Assembly (NCBI RefSeq): GCF_000219125.1
Contig: NZ_AFGF01000053.1
Coordinates: 1 to 64,000 of the forward strand
DNA: 64,000 nt
Reading direction: 5' to 3'
From: Acetonema longum DSM 6540
Lineage (GTDB): Bacteria > Bacillota > Negativicutes > Sporomusales > Acetonemataceae
The notes under the pieces are model-generated. The model saw only the letters and a list, made by a program, of their open reading frames with translations. It was not told where the DNA came from and did not search any database. Of the stretch, positions 18,109 through 27,477 are shown in pieces (position 1 is the stretch's first letter; each line of letters begins with the position of its first letter). Made by a program: the position numbers and the translations under genes.

Positions 18109-19863
18109 TTATTTGAACTGAGTCACCAGGCTGTCAAGGCGGCTGGAGAGCTCCCTTAGTTTCTCGATGGAATGATTCATCTCTATGGCAATTTGCGCCT
18201 GTTCCTGTGAAATAGACGTAATTTCCTGCCCATGGGCCGAGGTTTGCATCGCCAGTTGATTACTGGACATCATGGCCTGCATGGCTGTGTGGCAGAGTTC
18301 GACCTGTTTTTCCGTCTGGATTTTTATCCGGCCGGCTTCCTGCTGCACATGGCTGACCGTAGCGGCAATGCGGCTAAACGCCTGGCCGGAATCAGCGGCT
18401 GCTGCCACGCCCTGTCCCGCGTACTCGCAGCTTTGCCGCATGGAGGTTAATGCTTCTTTCGTTTCACTTTGTATTTTATTTACAATCTCACTGATTTGAG
18501 TGACCGCCCCGGAAGACTCGTTGGCCAATTTTCGAACTTCCTCAGCCACCACAGCAAATCCCCGCCCGGCATTTCCGGCTCGGGCGGCCTCAATAGCGGC
18601 ATTCAATGCCAAAAGGTTGGTCTGATGGGAGAATTGGGAAATCGTCAGGCTGATTTGTCCGATAGCATGGGCGCTTTGATCCAGGACGGTCATCATGGAC
18701 TCGGTTTTCGCCACTAACTGCTGCAGCGTCCGCATTTGCCCCATGGCTTGATCAATAACCGTTTGCCCCTGAGTGGCTACTGTCACGCTTTCATCCGTAG
18801 CAGCGGCTACTTGTTTAATACTGTCTGACATGGCAGTACTGATCCTGACCATTTCTTCCAACAGATGTTCCGTAGTCTGTGTTTCCCGGGTCTGCTGTTC
18901 AATTTGCCGGGTAACACCTTCCAGGGCCAAAACCACCTGGCCGCTTCCCACCTTCAGTTCGCCGGAGGATGCGGCTACCTGGTCGGCGGCATTCTTGACC
19001 AACCGTGAGGATTCCTGTACGGAACCGACAATGCCTCCCAACCGGTCAGCCATATGGTTAAAAGCTTTGGCCACTGTGCCAAACTCGTCTTTGTGGTCAG
19101 TGGCAAGACGATAGGAAAGATGGCCTTCCGCAACATACTCGGCGCCTGCAGCCAGCTGCTTCAGCGGAGAAAGGGCCTTTCTGGCCGCGACGAGTCCCAG
19201 CACCACAAATACCGCAACGATCAACAAAGTGACATAAATGCTGTGCCGAACCATTTCCCTGGCCGATTGCAGAGCTACTTCCTTGGGATAGCAGGATAGC
19301 ACCAGCCAGTCTGTGTTTGCAATCGGCCGGAAAGATACCAGATATTCCTGCCCCCGGTATATCCCTTCGGTAAAGCCGCTTTCCTGTTCGGAAGCCACGC
19401 GAAAATATGAATCATCCAAGGTTCGCCGCGCTTCCACAGCCGTCGTATCCATCTGGTGATAAAGCGGCACCCGGTTCTTATCCATCACCGTCACCGCATA
19501 GCCCGGGTTTTGCGATAATACATGCTCGATCATGGTATGCAGACTACCCGGAACAACCGGCTGCGTGGTCCGCATTTCTTCTTTCCCGCTGGTAAGCACT
19601 ACAGAATTCTTTTGGGCTAATATGAATGTGTCAATATCACTGGCAATTCGGTCCGCTACCTGATTATTTCTTTGGATTGCAGCCTGAGTCAGGCTATGGA
19701 TCATCTGGTCGGTGAAGTACCATCCTACCAGCAAAAGCGGGACGCTGCAGGTGATGATAATAAATAACGCGACACGAGCCGTAATTGATGCAAAAGCAGC
19801 AGCAATATGTTCTTGTTTCAACCGACTTTGGATCTTTGCGGAAAACTGCATAAATCGATGCAT
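18109..19863 (-). CDS. Methyl-accepting chemotaxis protein with Cache-type sensor
   Basis: A 584-residue receptor: TM1 (about 29-51), an extracytoplasmic sensor domain of about 155 residues with a Cache-like core ([43 protein letters not shown]), TM2 (about 208-228), HAMP (about 230-285), and a cytoplasmic signalling domain. The CheA/CheW-contacting hairpin tip is [18 protein letters not shown]. The ligand is unknown. It is a single gene next to the c-di-GMP gene but with its own ribosome site (GGAGG). No flagellar genes are in the window. Confidence 0.93.
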   Translation of the reverse strand: MHRFMQFSAKIQSRLKQEHIAAAFASITARVALFIIITCSVPLLLVGWYFTDQMIHSLTQAAIQRNNQVADRIASDIDTFILAQKNSVVLTSGKEEMRTTQPVVPGSLHTMIEHVLSQNPGYAVTVMDKNRVPLYHQMDTTAVEARRTLDDSYFRVASEQESGFTEGIYRGQEYLVSFRPIANTDWLVLSCYPKEVALQSAREMVRHSIYVTLLIVAVFVVLGLVAARKALSPLKQLAAGAEYVAEGHLSYRLATDHKDEFGTVAKAFNHMADRLGGIVGSVQESSRLVKNAADQVAASSGELKVGSGQVVLALEGVTRQIEQQTRETQTTEHLLEEMVRISTAMSDSIKQVAAATDESVTVATQGQTVIDQAMGQMRTLQQLVAKTESMMTVLDQSAHAIGQISLTISQFSHQTNLLALNAAIEAARAGNAGRGFAVVAEEVRKLANESSGAVTQISEIVNKIQSETKEALTSMRQSCEYAGQGVAAAADSGQAFSRIAATVSHVQQEAGRIKIQTEKQVELCHTAMQAMMSSNQLAMQTSAHGQEITSISQEQAQIAIEMNHSIEKLRELSSRLDSLVTQFK

Positions 19864-19983
19864 ATCGTTCCTCCAGAATCATCATAGTACTGCATAAAGT
19901 GTATCAACAAATTTTGTCATTTTAAATACAATTTACCAATTTTTAAACTTAAATTAATACAACCTTAATATTGGGGGACAAAA

Positions 19984-20013
19984 AATAAGCCTGACCTACG
20001 CATCAGACTTATC
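19984..20013 (-). terminator. Terminator after pstA
   Basis: Minus strand ATAAGTCTGA and TCAGGCTTAT form a stem with two G-T pairs, followed by TTTTTTG. It ends the pstC-pstA transcript. Confidence 0.7.
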
Positions 20014-20025
20014 CGTAACGTCTCG

Positions 20026-20883
20026 CTATCTTGAACCGGTCAATTTTCGGCGCAACATTTCGCCCGGCACGGTAAACAAAAGATTGAACATCAGCACCAC
20101 GATGATCAGCAGCGCGCCGATGCCGTTGGCAATCTCCATACGGTCCGGCACCAGGCCAATTGCCATGACATACCACATATGCACCGCCAGGGTTTCGCCG
20201 GAAGCAAACAGGTCGAAATCCGGCAGATGCCGGGATACCGTAGTGCCGGCGGTGAAAATCAAGATCGCGGTTTCGCCTACGGCCCGGCCTGCTGTCAGCG
20301 TAATGCCGGTAATAATCCCCGGGAGGGCATTGGGTAAAACAACCCGCCAGATCGTCTGCCATTTGGTGGCGCCAAGGGCCAGGCTGGCCTCACGGTATGC
20401 CTGGGGCACTGCCCGGAGGGACTCTTCCGTGACCCTGACCAGCAAAGGCAGATTTAACAGGGTGAGTGTCATCGCCCCGGCAATAATACTGATGCCAAAA
20501 CCTAAAATATTGATAAAAACGATCATGCCAAATAAAGCCAAAACGATGGATGGCACAGTAGCCAGGCTTTCAGTGCTGAGGCGGACAATATCGGTCAGCC
20601 GGCTGTTGCCGGCGTACTCCGACAGATAGATCCCTGCGCCTACTGCCACCGGAAATGCCACCCCAAAGGAGAGAACCAGAATATAAAAAGTGTTGAAAAG
20701 CTGGGGCCCTACTCCTCCTCCGGCTTCAATGTCGCTAGGGCGTCCGGTGATAAAATCCCAGGTCAATACCGGCAAGCCTTTGTACAAGAGGTATACCAAA
20801 AAAGACAGAAGAATGCCGATAATTAAAAACGCTGACAGCCACAGGAGGACTGTAACCAGTTTATCCGTTATCTTAGGCGACAC
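20026..20883 (-). CDS. pstA: Phosphate ABC transporter permease PstA
   Basis: A 285-residue inner-membrane permease with six hydrophobic segments. The cytoplasmic coupling loop YREASLALGATKWQTIWRVVLPNALPGIITGI is the EAA motif that contacts PstB. GTG start; AGGAGG lies 7 bases upstream, and the GTG overlaps the last base of the pstC stop (TAGTG), so the pair is translationally coupled. It pairs with PstC to form the channel of the high-affinity Pi importer. Confidence 0.96.
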   Translation of the reverse strand: MSPKITDKLVTVLLWLSAFLIIGILLSFLVYLLYKGLPVLTWDFITGRPSDIEAGGGVGPQLFNTFYILVLSFGVAFPVAVGAGIYLSEYAGNSRLTDIVRLSTESLATVPSIVLALFGMIVFINILGFGISIIAGAMTLTLLNLPLLVRVTEESLRAVPQAYREASLALGATKWQTIWRVVLPNALPGIITGITLTAGRAVGETAILIFTAGTTVSRHLPDFDLFASGETLAVHMWYVMAIGLVPDRMEIANGIGALLIIVVLMFNLLFTVPGEMLRRKLTGSR

Positions 20884-21839
20884 TACGCATACCTCCTCTT
20901 GGCAATGCGGCGGATGCCGACGATCATCAGGAGAGAAATCACCAATAACACCAAAGCCATCAAAAACAGCGCATCCCCCCAGACCGAACCAAAGGGAGTA
21001 TTGCCCATCTCCACCACAATTTCACTGGTCAGGGTGGCGGTAGGAGTAAACAGTGAAAGGGGCAAAAGCGGAGTGTTGCCGATGACCATTTGCACTGCCA
21101 TGGTTTCCCCGATAGCTCGGGCCATAGCCAGGATAATCGAGGTCATAATGCCAGGCAGAGCTGTTGGCAGCAACACTCGCCAAATAGTCTGCCAGCGGGT
21201 GGCGCCCAACGCCAGAGAGGCTTCTTCCAAAGAAGCGGGCACAGCCCGCAGGGCGTCTTCTGAAATATTAATAACCGTAGGCAAAATCATAATTGCTAAA
21301 ATAGAGGAGGCTGCCAGCAAACCAAAGCCGGAAGGGACCGGAAACTGTTCCCGGATAAAAGGTACAATCGCCGTTAAGCCAATATAGCCATAAACAACTG
21401 AAGGTATTGCCACATATAAATCCGTAGCCGGCCGCATCAGGGCCCTTAGCCAGGAAGGGGATATTTTCGCCAGGAAGATGGCCCCTGCCAGTCCCAAAGG
21501 TGCGCCCAAGGCAACAGCCATGACTGTCGTACACACTGAACCAAGAATAAAGCTCAAAGCTCCATAGCGGCCTTCCATCGGGTCCCATTTGGCTGCAAGA
21601 AAAAACTCCGCCGGACTCACTGCCCGGAATGTTTGCAAGCCCTGCTGCCCGATAAAAATGATAATGGATAAAATAATAATAGCCATCAAAAAGGCGCTGC
21701 CAATGAATAGATACCGGATATAGCGGTCATAAATCAGACGCATCTGATGATCGGCGCCGGGTCCCCGGTGTTTGGGGTTGTCGGATCCGGGCTCCGGCTT
21801 GTCTTGGGTGAGTACGAACAAATCAATCACATCCCGCAT
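20883..21839 (-). CDS. pstC: Phosphate ABC transporter permease PstC
   Basis: The partner permease, about 318 residues from the ATG at 21839. It has six TM segments and the EAA loop LEEASLALGATRWQTIWRVLLPTALPGIMTSI. An ATG at 21881 opens the frame further, but it lies upstream of the -10 element (21859-21864) of the Pho-box promoter and so cannot be on that mRNA. The exact start remains uncertain because no strong ribosome site precedes 21839. The first 30 or so residues before the membrane region are polar and Pro/Asp-rich. Confidence 0.93.
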   Translation of the reverse strand: MRDVIDLFVLTQDKPEPGSDNPKHRGPGADHQMRLIYDRYIRYLFIGSAFLMAIIILSIIIFIGQQGLQTFRAVSPAEFFLAAKWDPMEGRYGALSFILGSVCTTVMAVALGAPLGLAGAIFLAKISPSWLRALMRPATDLYVAIPSVVYGYIGLTAIVPFIREQFPVPSGFGLLAASSILAIMILPTVINISEDALRAVPASLEEASLALGATRWQTIWRVLLPTALPGIMTSIILAMARAIGETMAVQMVIGNTPLLPLSLFTPTATLTSEIVVEMGNTPFGSVWGDALFLMALVLLVISLLMIVGIRRIAKRRYA

Positions 21840-21858
21840 GTTTTGAATGCCGAATTCT

Positions 21859-21912
21859 ATTATAGTATAAGATGAAACCAATATTGTTAATCCAATGTTA
21901 ATTTTTTGTTAA
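21859..21912 (-). promoter_or_regulatory. pstC promoter with three PhoP boxes
   Basis: On the minus strand three perfect TTAACA boxes (21907-21912, 21896-21901, 21885-21890) are spaced exactly 11 bp apart. They are followed 20 bases later by TATAAT (21859-21864). There is no -35 consensus. With a start near 21852 the boxes would cover about -33 to -60, the core-binding position known for activation by B. subtilis PhoP. Confidence 0.85.
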
Positions 21913-21960
21913 AATATTAACGAAAAAGCAACATACAATATGGCGGCCTGCCGGCATATT

Positions 21961-21996
21961 AAAAGGACAGGCCATACATACACGGCCTGTCCTTTT
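21961..21996 (-). terminator. Strong terminator after pstS
   Basis: A 13-bp perfect stem AAAAGGACAGGCC with a 10-base loop and flanking T-tract. It isolates pstS from pstCA and explains why pstC has its own promoter. Confidence 0.9.
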
Positions 21997-22015
21997 ATGT
22001 TACGGATAACGGAAT

Positions 22016-22870
22016 TTACTTGGGCATCTTGGTGCTGGGAACAAAGCCATTCTTTTCGGCGTATTTTTCCTGGAAGTCTTTGCTGGTAGCATAATCAATG
22101 AAGGCTTTTACTGCACCGGTCGGGGCGCCTTTGGTAAACATGCGGCCATAAGTGTAGATGCCGTATTTGCCGCTGACTACATTGTCTACAGAATATTTCA
22201 CGCCGTTATAGGTCAATTCTTTTACGGTTTTGTCTACATAGGCGGCATCCACATAGCCGATCGCGCCGGGAGTGCTGGCCACTGCCGTCCGCAGGGCGCC
22301 GTTGGAGTCCTGAATGACAACATTGTCGGTAAACGCAGCGTTTTTCAATACCACTTCCGCAATAGTGGCGCGGGAACCGGAAGACTTAGAACGGCTCATA
22401 ATCGTGATTTTTTGATCCTGCCCGCCGACTTCTTTCCAGTTCGTGATTTTGCCGCTTAAAATGCTTGCAGCCTGTTCAGTGGTAAGAGAATTGACGGATA
22501 CGTCCGGGTGAGTAATAAACACAAAGGGGATAACTACCAATTTATGTTCTACCAGGCCTTTATCCTTCAATTGTGCATCCAGGGCTACGTCGGAGTTGCC
22601 GATATTCACAGCGCCTGAGGCTACCTGGTTCTGCCCGGTGAAGGAACCGCCGCCGGCGATATTAACAGTTACATTGGCATTGGCTTTTTGGAACTCTTCC
22701 TGAGCTGCTTTTAATAAAGGCAATAATGCGGTAGAGCCGGAAGCTGTTACAGTACCCTTGATTTCTCCTGAGTTTTGACCCTCATTCTTAGCCCCGCCAC
22801 AACCGGCCAGCAAACTGGCGGAAACGGCAACCATGGCTACCAAAGCTGCTATTCTCTTGAAATTGAACAA
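22016..22870 (-). CDS. pstS: Phosphate-binding lipoprotein PstS
   Basis: The substrate-binding lipoprotein of the Pst importer, about 284 residues. From the TTG at 22870 the protein starts with a basic FNFKRI stretch, a hydrophobic core and lipobox LLAGC (Cys24). The phosphate-pocket motifs ASGSTALLPLL, IGNSDVALDA and SRSKSSGSRATIAEVVL follow. The TTG start is chosen because AGGAGGGG lies 7 bases upstream; an ATG at 22912 has no ribosome site and would place 14 odd basic residues before the signal peptide. It is transcribed from a Pho-box promoter. Confidence 0.95.
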   Translation of the reverse strand: MFNFKRIAALVAMVAVSASLLAGCGGAKNEGQNSGEIKGTVTASGSTALLPLLKAAQEEFQKANANVTVNIAGGGSFTGQNQVASGAVNIGNSDVALDAQLKDKGLVEHKLVVIPFVFITHPDVSVNSLTTEQAASILSGKITNWKEVGGQDQKITIMSRSKSSGSRATIAEVVLKNAAFTDNVVIQDSNGALRTAVASTPGAIGYVDAAYVDKTVKELTYNGVKYSVDNVVSGKYGIYTYGRMFTKGAPTGAVKAFIDYATSKDFQEKYAEKNGFVPSTKMPK

Positions 22871-22939
22871 GTGAATTCCCCTCCTGTACTTTCTTCCAGT
22901 ATTTTTTTTCATTTTAGTAAAATAGCTTTTCTATACTCT

Positions 22940-22993
22940 ATATTAAACCATAACGAACAGGCTATTGTTATCACAATGTTAATTTCCTGTTAA
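22940..22993 (-). promoter_or_regulatory. pstS promoter with three PhoP boxes
   Basis: Minus strand TTAACA (22988-22993), TTAACA (22977-22982) and ATAACA (22966-22971) lie at exact 11-bp spacing. A weak -10 TAATAT (22940-22945) sits at the same 20-base distance as in pstC. Confidence 0.8.
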
Positions 22994-23061
22994 TTATGAT
23001 CAAAATTTCTCTTTTATGAATGAACGCCAGACTGCGTGACACTACCCGGCCTGTCGGCCGG

Positions 23062-23799
23062 TTAAGCTACGGTAAATGTCTCAAGAGAGCCGGAACGCAG
23101 GTTATGACCCATGCTGCTGCAGAACTGCAGGAACAAACCGGCAGTAGTTCGCTGGGCCAACGGCAGAAGAATGGCAGTCGCTTTATGATATGATGCCTCA
23201 TTGACTCCCGATTGGACCCACTGCAACAGATCGGCGCTAATAAGCGCATTATGAAGTATCATGGACCGGACCGATTTTCCCTCCCGGTAAATACCATGGG
23301 TATTCACCCCATAGTCGGCGTGATGTTCCTTAGCCCAGGTTTCATATTGTTTATGCCCGGTCAGCATTTTCAACTGAGTATGATGGGGTACACACATATC
23401 CTGCACCAGATGGGCAGCAGCCCCCAGGAAAAACATGGCCTCCCGGACGCTCCGCCGGCGCATGAGTTTACCGGCCCGCGCCATATATTGGCCGAATTCT
23501 TCCCAGGCAGTGGGAAACTGCCACAGCCCTTTGCGGGTGGTAGGATGAAAATAGTGGGAAATATTTCTCCAGCCTTCATCCGCCCATAGAACGCCGGCAT
23601 TCAGCTCATTCATGTATTGGCTCATCAAATCGGCGTAATGTTCCAGACCATCCTGCCGCAGGATTTTAACCGCCTGACGGTTGCAAAATTCATGAGTAAT
23701 GCTTGGACGGTCGATGATTCCTTGCAACGGACTAGCGGTGGTCAGCAAAAGTCTGACACCGCCTACTGCCGAAATGGTGGTTAAGGTTTGCAAGTTCAT
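23062..23799 (-). CDS. Zinc-dependent phospholipase C family protein
   Basis: A 245-residue protein related to the Bacillus cereus/Clostridium zinc phospholipases C. The zinc ligands align: His in SITHEFCNRQA, the Asp of WADEGW and His of ISHYFHP, and H-x3-D with a later His in AAHLVQDMCVPHH. A final H-x3-E is present in GHKQYETW. The usual N-terminal Trp of the secreted mature enzyme and a clear signal peptide are not evident, so export is uncertain. ATG at 23799 after GAGGAG. Pho boxes upstream and its place between pstS and phoR suggest phospholipid-phosphate scavenging or lipid remodelling under Pi starvation. Confidence 0.8.
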   Translation of the reverse strand: MNLQTLTTISAVGGVRLLLTTASPLQGIIDRPSITHEFCNRQAVKILRQDGLEHYADLMSQYMNELNAGVLWADEGWRNISHYFHPTTRKGLWQFPTAWEEFGQYMARAGKLMRRRSVREAMFFLGAAAHLVQDMCVPHHTQLKMLTGHKQYETWAKEHHADYGVNTHGIYREGKSVRSMILHNALISADLLQWVQSGVNEASYHKATAILLPLAQRTTAGLFLQFCSSMGHNLRSGSLETFTVA

Positions 23800-23863
23800 G
23801 TGAATCTCCTCGCTTTCCTGGCAACTGTCTATGCCTATTTTCTGCCCTTGCGCTATTTCCACT

Positions 23864-23941
23864 ATTATCGTATCATGTCAGATAATATCACTTGTTATGC
23901 CTGGATTAAATCATGTTAAACCCGTGTTAAAAACTCGTTAT
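23864..23941 (-). promoter_or_regulatory. Pho-box cluster upstream of the phospholipase C gene (phoR intergenic region)
   Basis: On the minus strand ATAACG (23936-23941), TTAACA (23925-23930) and TTAACA (23914-23919) are 11 bp apart. ATAACA (23893-23898) follows slightly out of register. A GATAAT -10 candidate is at 23864-23869. The box direction points toward the phospholipase gene, not phoR, although divergent control of phoR is possible. Confidence 0.65.
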
Positions 23942-24023
23942 ATTTCGGGAATAGCTTGTTTTTCCATCTAAAATCCCTTATTGTTGAACATAAATAAATA
24001 CGCATTCGGAGGCTATATCTATT

Positions 24024-25817
24024 ATGCGCATGTGGGGGCTTCGTTCCCGTTTAATCCTCTCGTTTGTATTATTGATTATCCTGCCGTTAACCGTGTTAGG
24101 CACCTATCTGCTCTGGTACACCCATCAGTCCAGCGTGGACCACCTGACCCGGCATCTGGAGGCTCAGGCCCGGATCATTGAATATATCCTGCGCCCTTCT
24201 GTCCACGGCCAGGAATGGCAGACCGCTGCTAATGCCAGGATCAAAAAAGTCGGCGAAAAGACCGACCTGAGAATCACAGTCATCGCCGCAGATGGCGCAG
24301 TGTTGGCCGACTCTCAGGCAGATTGGTCCCGCATGGAAAATCATCTGCACCGTCCGGAAATTGCCGCTGCTTTGGCCGGAAGTTCCGGCAGCGTCATCCG
24401 CTACAGCACCACCCTGAGAGAAAATATGCTGTATGTGACCGTCCCGCTGGTGCGAGACAGTCGCGTTGCCGCTGTCATCCGCGTCTCCACCACTCTGGCG
24501 CCGTTAGAGAACGATTTGGCCAAGGTTCGTTCGGTATTACTGGTTGTCTCTCTCGTCATTTGCTTCTTGGCCATATTGATCAGCGTTCGTCTGTCCGGCA
24601 AATATACCGAACCACTGGAACAAATCACACGAGTAGCGCAAAAAATCGGCGAAGGCCGGCTGGATCAGAGGGTTCATATCCGCACCGGCGACGAGGTGGA
24701 GTTATTAGCCCATGCCCTCAATACACTGGCTTCCAATCTGGATGATAAAGTCAATGAAATCATCGAGGAAAAACGCAAACTGGAACTGATTCTGGAACAC
24801 ATGGACAATGCTGTTCTCGTCTTTGACAAATATGGCCGGATCACCATGGCCAACCACATGGCCATGGCCAGCTTTCATATCGAGGAAACCATGCTGGGCA
24901 AGCACAATATCCAGGTAATCGGCATCAGCCTCCTGGACCGGGCCATTCAGGAAACCGTAGCAGCCGGCGTCAGCCGCTCAATGGATTTAAAAACCGATGT
25001 AGAAGGGCAAAAACGGGTGTTTCAGGTTTCGATTGTCCCCATCGCCTCGATTCCTGCCAATGAGAATAAAAGCGATATTTCCGGCACACTGGCCGTATTT
25101 CATGATATCACCACCCTGCAGGAAATCCACGAACGTCAGGCGGAATTTGTAGCTAACGCTTCCCATGAACTGGCCACGCCCCTTACAGCCATCAAAGGCT
25201 TCGCCGAAACCCTGCTGGACGGCGCATTGGAAGACAAAGTACTGACCCGGAAATTCGTCAGCATCATTCATGACGAAGCCGAACGGATGCACCGCCTGGT
25301 CCAGGACTTGCTGCAACTGGCCAAGCTGGATTCCCGCGAATACCGGCAGCAGCTTCACCTGGAACCGGTCAATCTGCGGCCTATGTTTGAAAACGTAATC
25401 CAGGAGTTGTCGTCCCGCTGGCAGGGGAAAAATTTGACCGTTACCCTGGACCCAAGTCCGGAGGATGTTTTCGCCCTGGCCAACCCGGATTGGGTAAAGC
25501 AGGTGGCGATTAATCTCCTGGATAATGCTATCAAGTATACTCCGATAGACGGTTCGGTATGGATCCGATATCGCTCTGACGGGAATCAGGCTGTCATTGC
25601 TGTCAGGGATTCCGGCAACGGCATCCCGGCCAAAGATCTGCCCTTAATCTTCGACCGGTTTTACCGGGTAGACCGGGCCAGATCCCGGGCAGCCGGCGGC
25701 ACCGGCTTAGGCCTGGCCATCGTGAAATTCATCGTGGAAACCCTGGGCGGCAAAATCGAAGTCCAAAGCAGCGCTAAAAACGGAACAATCTTTATCTTTA
25801 CTTTGCCCCTTGCGTAA
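24024..25817 (+). CDS. phoR: Phosphate-sensing histidine kinase PhoR
   Basis: A 597-residue two-helix sensor kinase: TM1 (about 8-30), an extracytoplasmic domain (about 31-165), TM2 (about 168-188), HAMP (about 190-245), PAS (about 250-370), HisKA with the phospho-acceptor in NASHELATPLTAIKGF, and a HATPase_c domain with NLLDNAIKYTP, DSGNGIP and GGTGLGLAIVKF. The H-box has Ala where Arg is usual (SHELRTP), a mild variant. Divergent from the pst genes and separated from its presumed partner phoB by pstB. Confidence 0.93.
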   Translation: MRMWGLRSRLILSFVLLIILPLTVLGTYLLWYTHQSSVDHLTRHLEAQARIIEYILRPSVHGQEWQTAANARIKKVGEKTDLRITVIAADGAVLADSQADWSRMENHLHRPEIAAALAGSSGSVIRYSTTLRENMLYVTVPLVRDSRVAAVIRVSTTLAPLENDLAKVRSVLLVVSLVICFLAILISVRLSGKYTEPLEQITRVAQKIGEGRLDQRVHIRTGDEVELLAHALNTLASNLDDKVNEIIEEKRKLELILEHMDNAVLVFDKYGRITMANHMAMASFHIEETMLGKHNIQVIGISLLDRAIQETVAAGVSRSMDLKTDVEGQKRVFQVSIVPIASIPANENKSDISGTLAVFHDITTLQEIHERQAEFVANASHELATPLTAIKGFAETLLDGALEDKVLTRKFVSIIHDEAERMHRLVQDLLQLAKLDSREYRQQLHLEPVNLRPMFENVIQELSSRWQGKNLTVTLDPSPEDVFALANPDWVKQVAINLLDNAIKYTPIDGSVWIRYRSDGNQAVIAVRDSGNGIPAKDLPLIFDRFYRVDRARSRAAGGTGLGLAIVKFIVETLGGKIEVQSSAKNGTIFIFTLPLA

Positions 25818-25823
25818 AAAAAT

Positions 25824-25870
25824 AAAAGCGGAGTTAAAATTGGCACTGCCAACTTAACTCCGCTTTTTTT
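25824..25870. terminator. Terminator after phoR
   Basis: Stem AAAAGCGGAGTTAA with its exact complement across a 16-base loop, followed on the plus strand by a run of seven T. The A-rich start could also serve pstB from the other side. Confidence 0.85.
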
Positions 25871-25902
25871 ATTGCCGTTAAATTCTTCTTAAAAACCCTG
25901 CA

Positions 25903-25950
25903 CGAATCATCTACGGCCTCGAAACAGGGGCCTTTTTCAACGGCCTCCTA
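25903..25950. repeat. Internally deleted relic of the interspersed element at the end of pstB
   Basis: AATCATCTACGGCCTCGAA matches the outer left flank of the elements at 36154 and 37610 (ATCATCTGCAGCCTCGAA). It is joined directly to the right end GGGGCCTTTTTCAACGGCC. The right end runs into CTA at 25948-25950, the pstB stop codon on the minus strand. Confidence 0.6.
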
Positions 25951-26709
25951 CCCGAATCTTCCCGTGATATAGTCCTCGGTTCGTTTATCATGAGGTCTGG
26001 TAAATATCGCGTCGGTCTGGTCCCGCTCCACCAGATCCCCGTTCAGGAAAAACGCCGTATAGTCAGATGCCCTGGCAGCCTGCTGCATGTTATGGGTTAC
26101 CATGACGATCGTATATCTTTCTTTTAGTTCAGTCACCAATTCCTCGATCTTCATGGTGGAAATCGGGTCCAAAGCCGAACAGGGTTCATCCATTAAAAGC
26201 ACTTCCGGCTCTACCGCCAACAGCCGGGCAATGCACAGGCGCTGTTGCTGCCCGCCGGAAATGCCAGTGGCGGAAGCTTTCAGCCGATCTTTCACCTCAT
26301 CCCAGAGGGCGGCTGCTTTCAGGCTTTTTTCCACGATCTCATCCAGCCGGGCCTTAGACTTTAATCCATGGATGCGAGGCCCATAGGCCACATTATCGTA
26401 GATGGACATAGGGAAGGGATTGGGACGTTGAAACACCATGCCAACCCGCTTGCGCAGCATGACTACATCCGTATTGGGATGATAAATGTTCTCCCCGTCC
26501 AGAATGATTTCACCTTCGATCTTTACTCCTTCGATCAGGTCATTCATACGGTTCAGGGTCCTGAGAAAAGTAGATTTGCCGCAGCCGGAAGGGCCAATCA
26601 AGGCTAAAACATTGTTTTTGGGGATATCAATAGAGATCTTCTTTAGGGCCAGAGTCTCTCCATAGTAAAGTTTCAGCTTATTTACCTGAATTTTCATTTC
26701 CGTTTCCAT
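25948..26709 (-). CDS. pstB: Phosphate ABC transporter ATP-binding protein PstB
   Basis: A 253-residue ABC ATPase. Walker A is GPSGCGKST, the signature is [16 protein letters not shown], and Walker B is [32 protein letters not shown] is diagnostic for PstB. AGGAGG lies 8 bases before the ATG. It is unusual that it is split from pstSCA by phoR and the phospholipase gene, yet it carries its own Pho boxes. The TAG stop abuts a repeat relic. No phoU follows. Confidence 0.97.
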   Translation of the reverse strand: METEMKIQVNKLKLYYGETLALKKISIDIPKNNVLALIGPSGCGKSTFLRTLNRMNDLIEGVKIEGEIILDGENIYHPNTDVVMLRKRVGMVFQRPNPFPMSIYDNVAYGPRIHGLKSKARLDEIVEKSLKAAALWDEVKDRLKASATGISGGQQQRLCIARLLAVEPEVLLMDEPCSALDPISTMKIEELVTELKERYTIVMVTHNMQQAARASDYTAFFLNGDLVERDQTDAIFTRPHDKRTEDYITGRFG

Positions 26710-26741
26710 TGCAGGCTCCTCCTAGGGATGTCTCTTCAGAG

Positions 26742-26785
26742 AATATAACACAAATTTCGCATCTGGATTGTTAATTTTGCGTTAA
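26742..26785 (-). promoter_or_regulatory. pstB promoter with two PhoP boxes
   Basis: Minus strand TTAACG (26780-26785) and TTAACA (26769-26774) are 11 bp apart, overlapping the phoB stop codon. TATATT (26742-26747) follows at the same 21-base box-to--10 offset as in pstC. pstB can therefore be induced separately from phoB. Confidence 0.65.
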
Positions 26786-27477
26786 ATTTCACGGAAGCGG
26801 TAGCCAACACCCCGAACCGTCTCTATAGCATCGGCGATTTCCGGCTCAGATTCCAGTTTTGCCCGGATATGGCGCACATGCACATCCACTGTCCGGGTGT
26901 CGCCGAAATACTCATAGCCCCATACCTTCTCCAGCAGTTGCTCCCGGGTATAGGCTTTGCCCAGATTGGTAACAAACAGCTTTAACAATTCATATTCTTT
27001 CGGGGTGAGCTCCAGCTTATCCGCTCCCAAAAAGGCTTCATACCGGCTGAAATTCATCCGCAGTTTTCCCAGGGTGAGTTCACCTTCCTGGGTAGAGGGT
27101 TTGTGACTCCGGCGCAGGACAGCTTTTACCCGGGCTACCAATTCCCGGGGACTGAAAGGTTTAGTCAAGTAATCATCGGCTCCCATCTCAAGGCCGATGA
27201 TTTTATCGATTTCCTCATTTTTGGCTGTCAGCATAATAATGGGAATGCCAGAGGTATCCTTCTGACTTTTTAACTGGCGGCAGACTTCGATGCCATCCAG
27301 TCCCGGCAGCATTAAATCCAACACCACCAGGTCAGGCTTGTCCGCCTTGGCCTGCTGCAAAGCCTCCAGTCCGTCCATGCTTTCCGTAATCTCATATCCT
27401 GCCTTCTGCAGGTTGAACTTAACCAGTTCACGAATCGCCGCCTCATCATCCACCACGAGTATCTTGGCTGTCAACAT
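26782..27477 (-). CDS. phoB: Phosphate-regulon response regulator (PhoB/PhoP, OmpR family)
   Basis: A 231-residue regulator: the receiver domain (about 3-117) has acidic residues in VVDDEAAI, phospho-acceptor Asp in LVVLDLMLPGLDG, Thr in IIMLTAK and Lys in YLTKPFSPREL. The C-terminal winged helix (about 135-230) has ELTPKEYELLKLF and TVDVHVRHIRAKLE. ATG at 27477 is preceded by AAGGCGG; a GTG at 27483 is also possible. Context and family suggest that it binds the TTAACA boxes found upstream of pstS, pstC, pstB and the phospholipase gene. Confidence 0.93.
   Translation of the reverse strand: MLTAKILVVDDEAAIRELVKFNLQKAGYEITESMDGLEALQQAKADKPDLVVLDLMLPGLDGIEVCRQLKSQKDTSGIPIIMLTAKNEEIDKIIGLEMGADDYLTKPFSPRELVARVKAVLRRSHKPSTQEGELTLGKLRMNFSRYEAFLGADKLELTPKEYELLKLFVTNLGKAYTREQLLEKVWGYEYFGDTRTVDVHVRHIRAKLESEPEIADAIETVRGVGYRFREI

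Noticed and set aside
23047-23062. CCGGCC-TGTC-GGCCGG hairpin after the phospholipase gene as a terminator
   Set aside because: The stem is only 6 bp and no T-tract follows on the minus strand, so it was not listed as a terminator.
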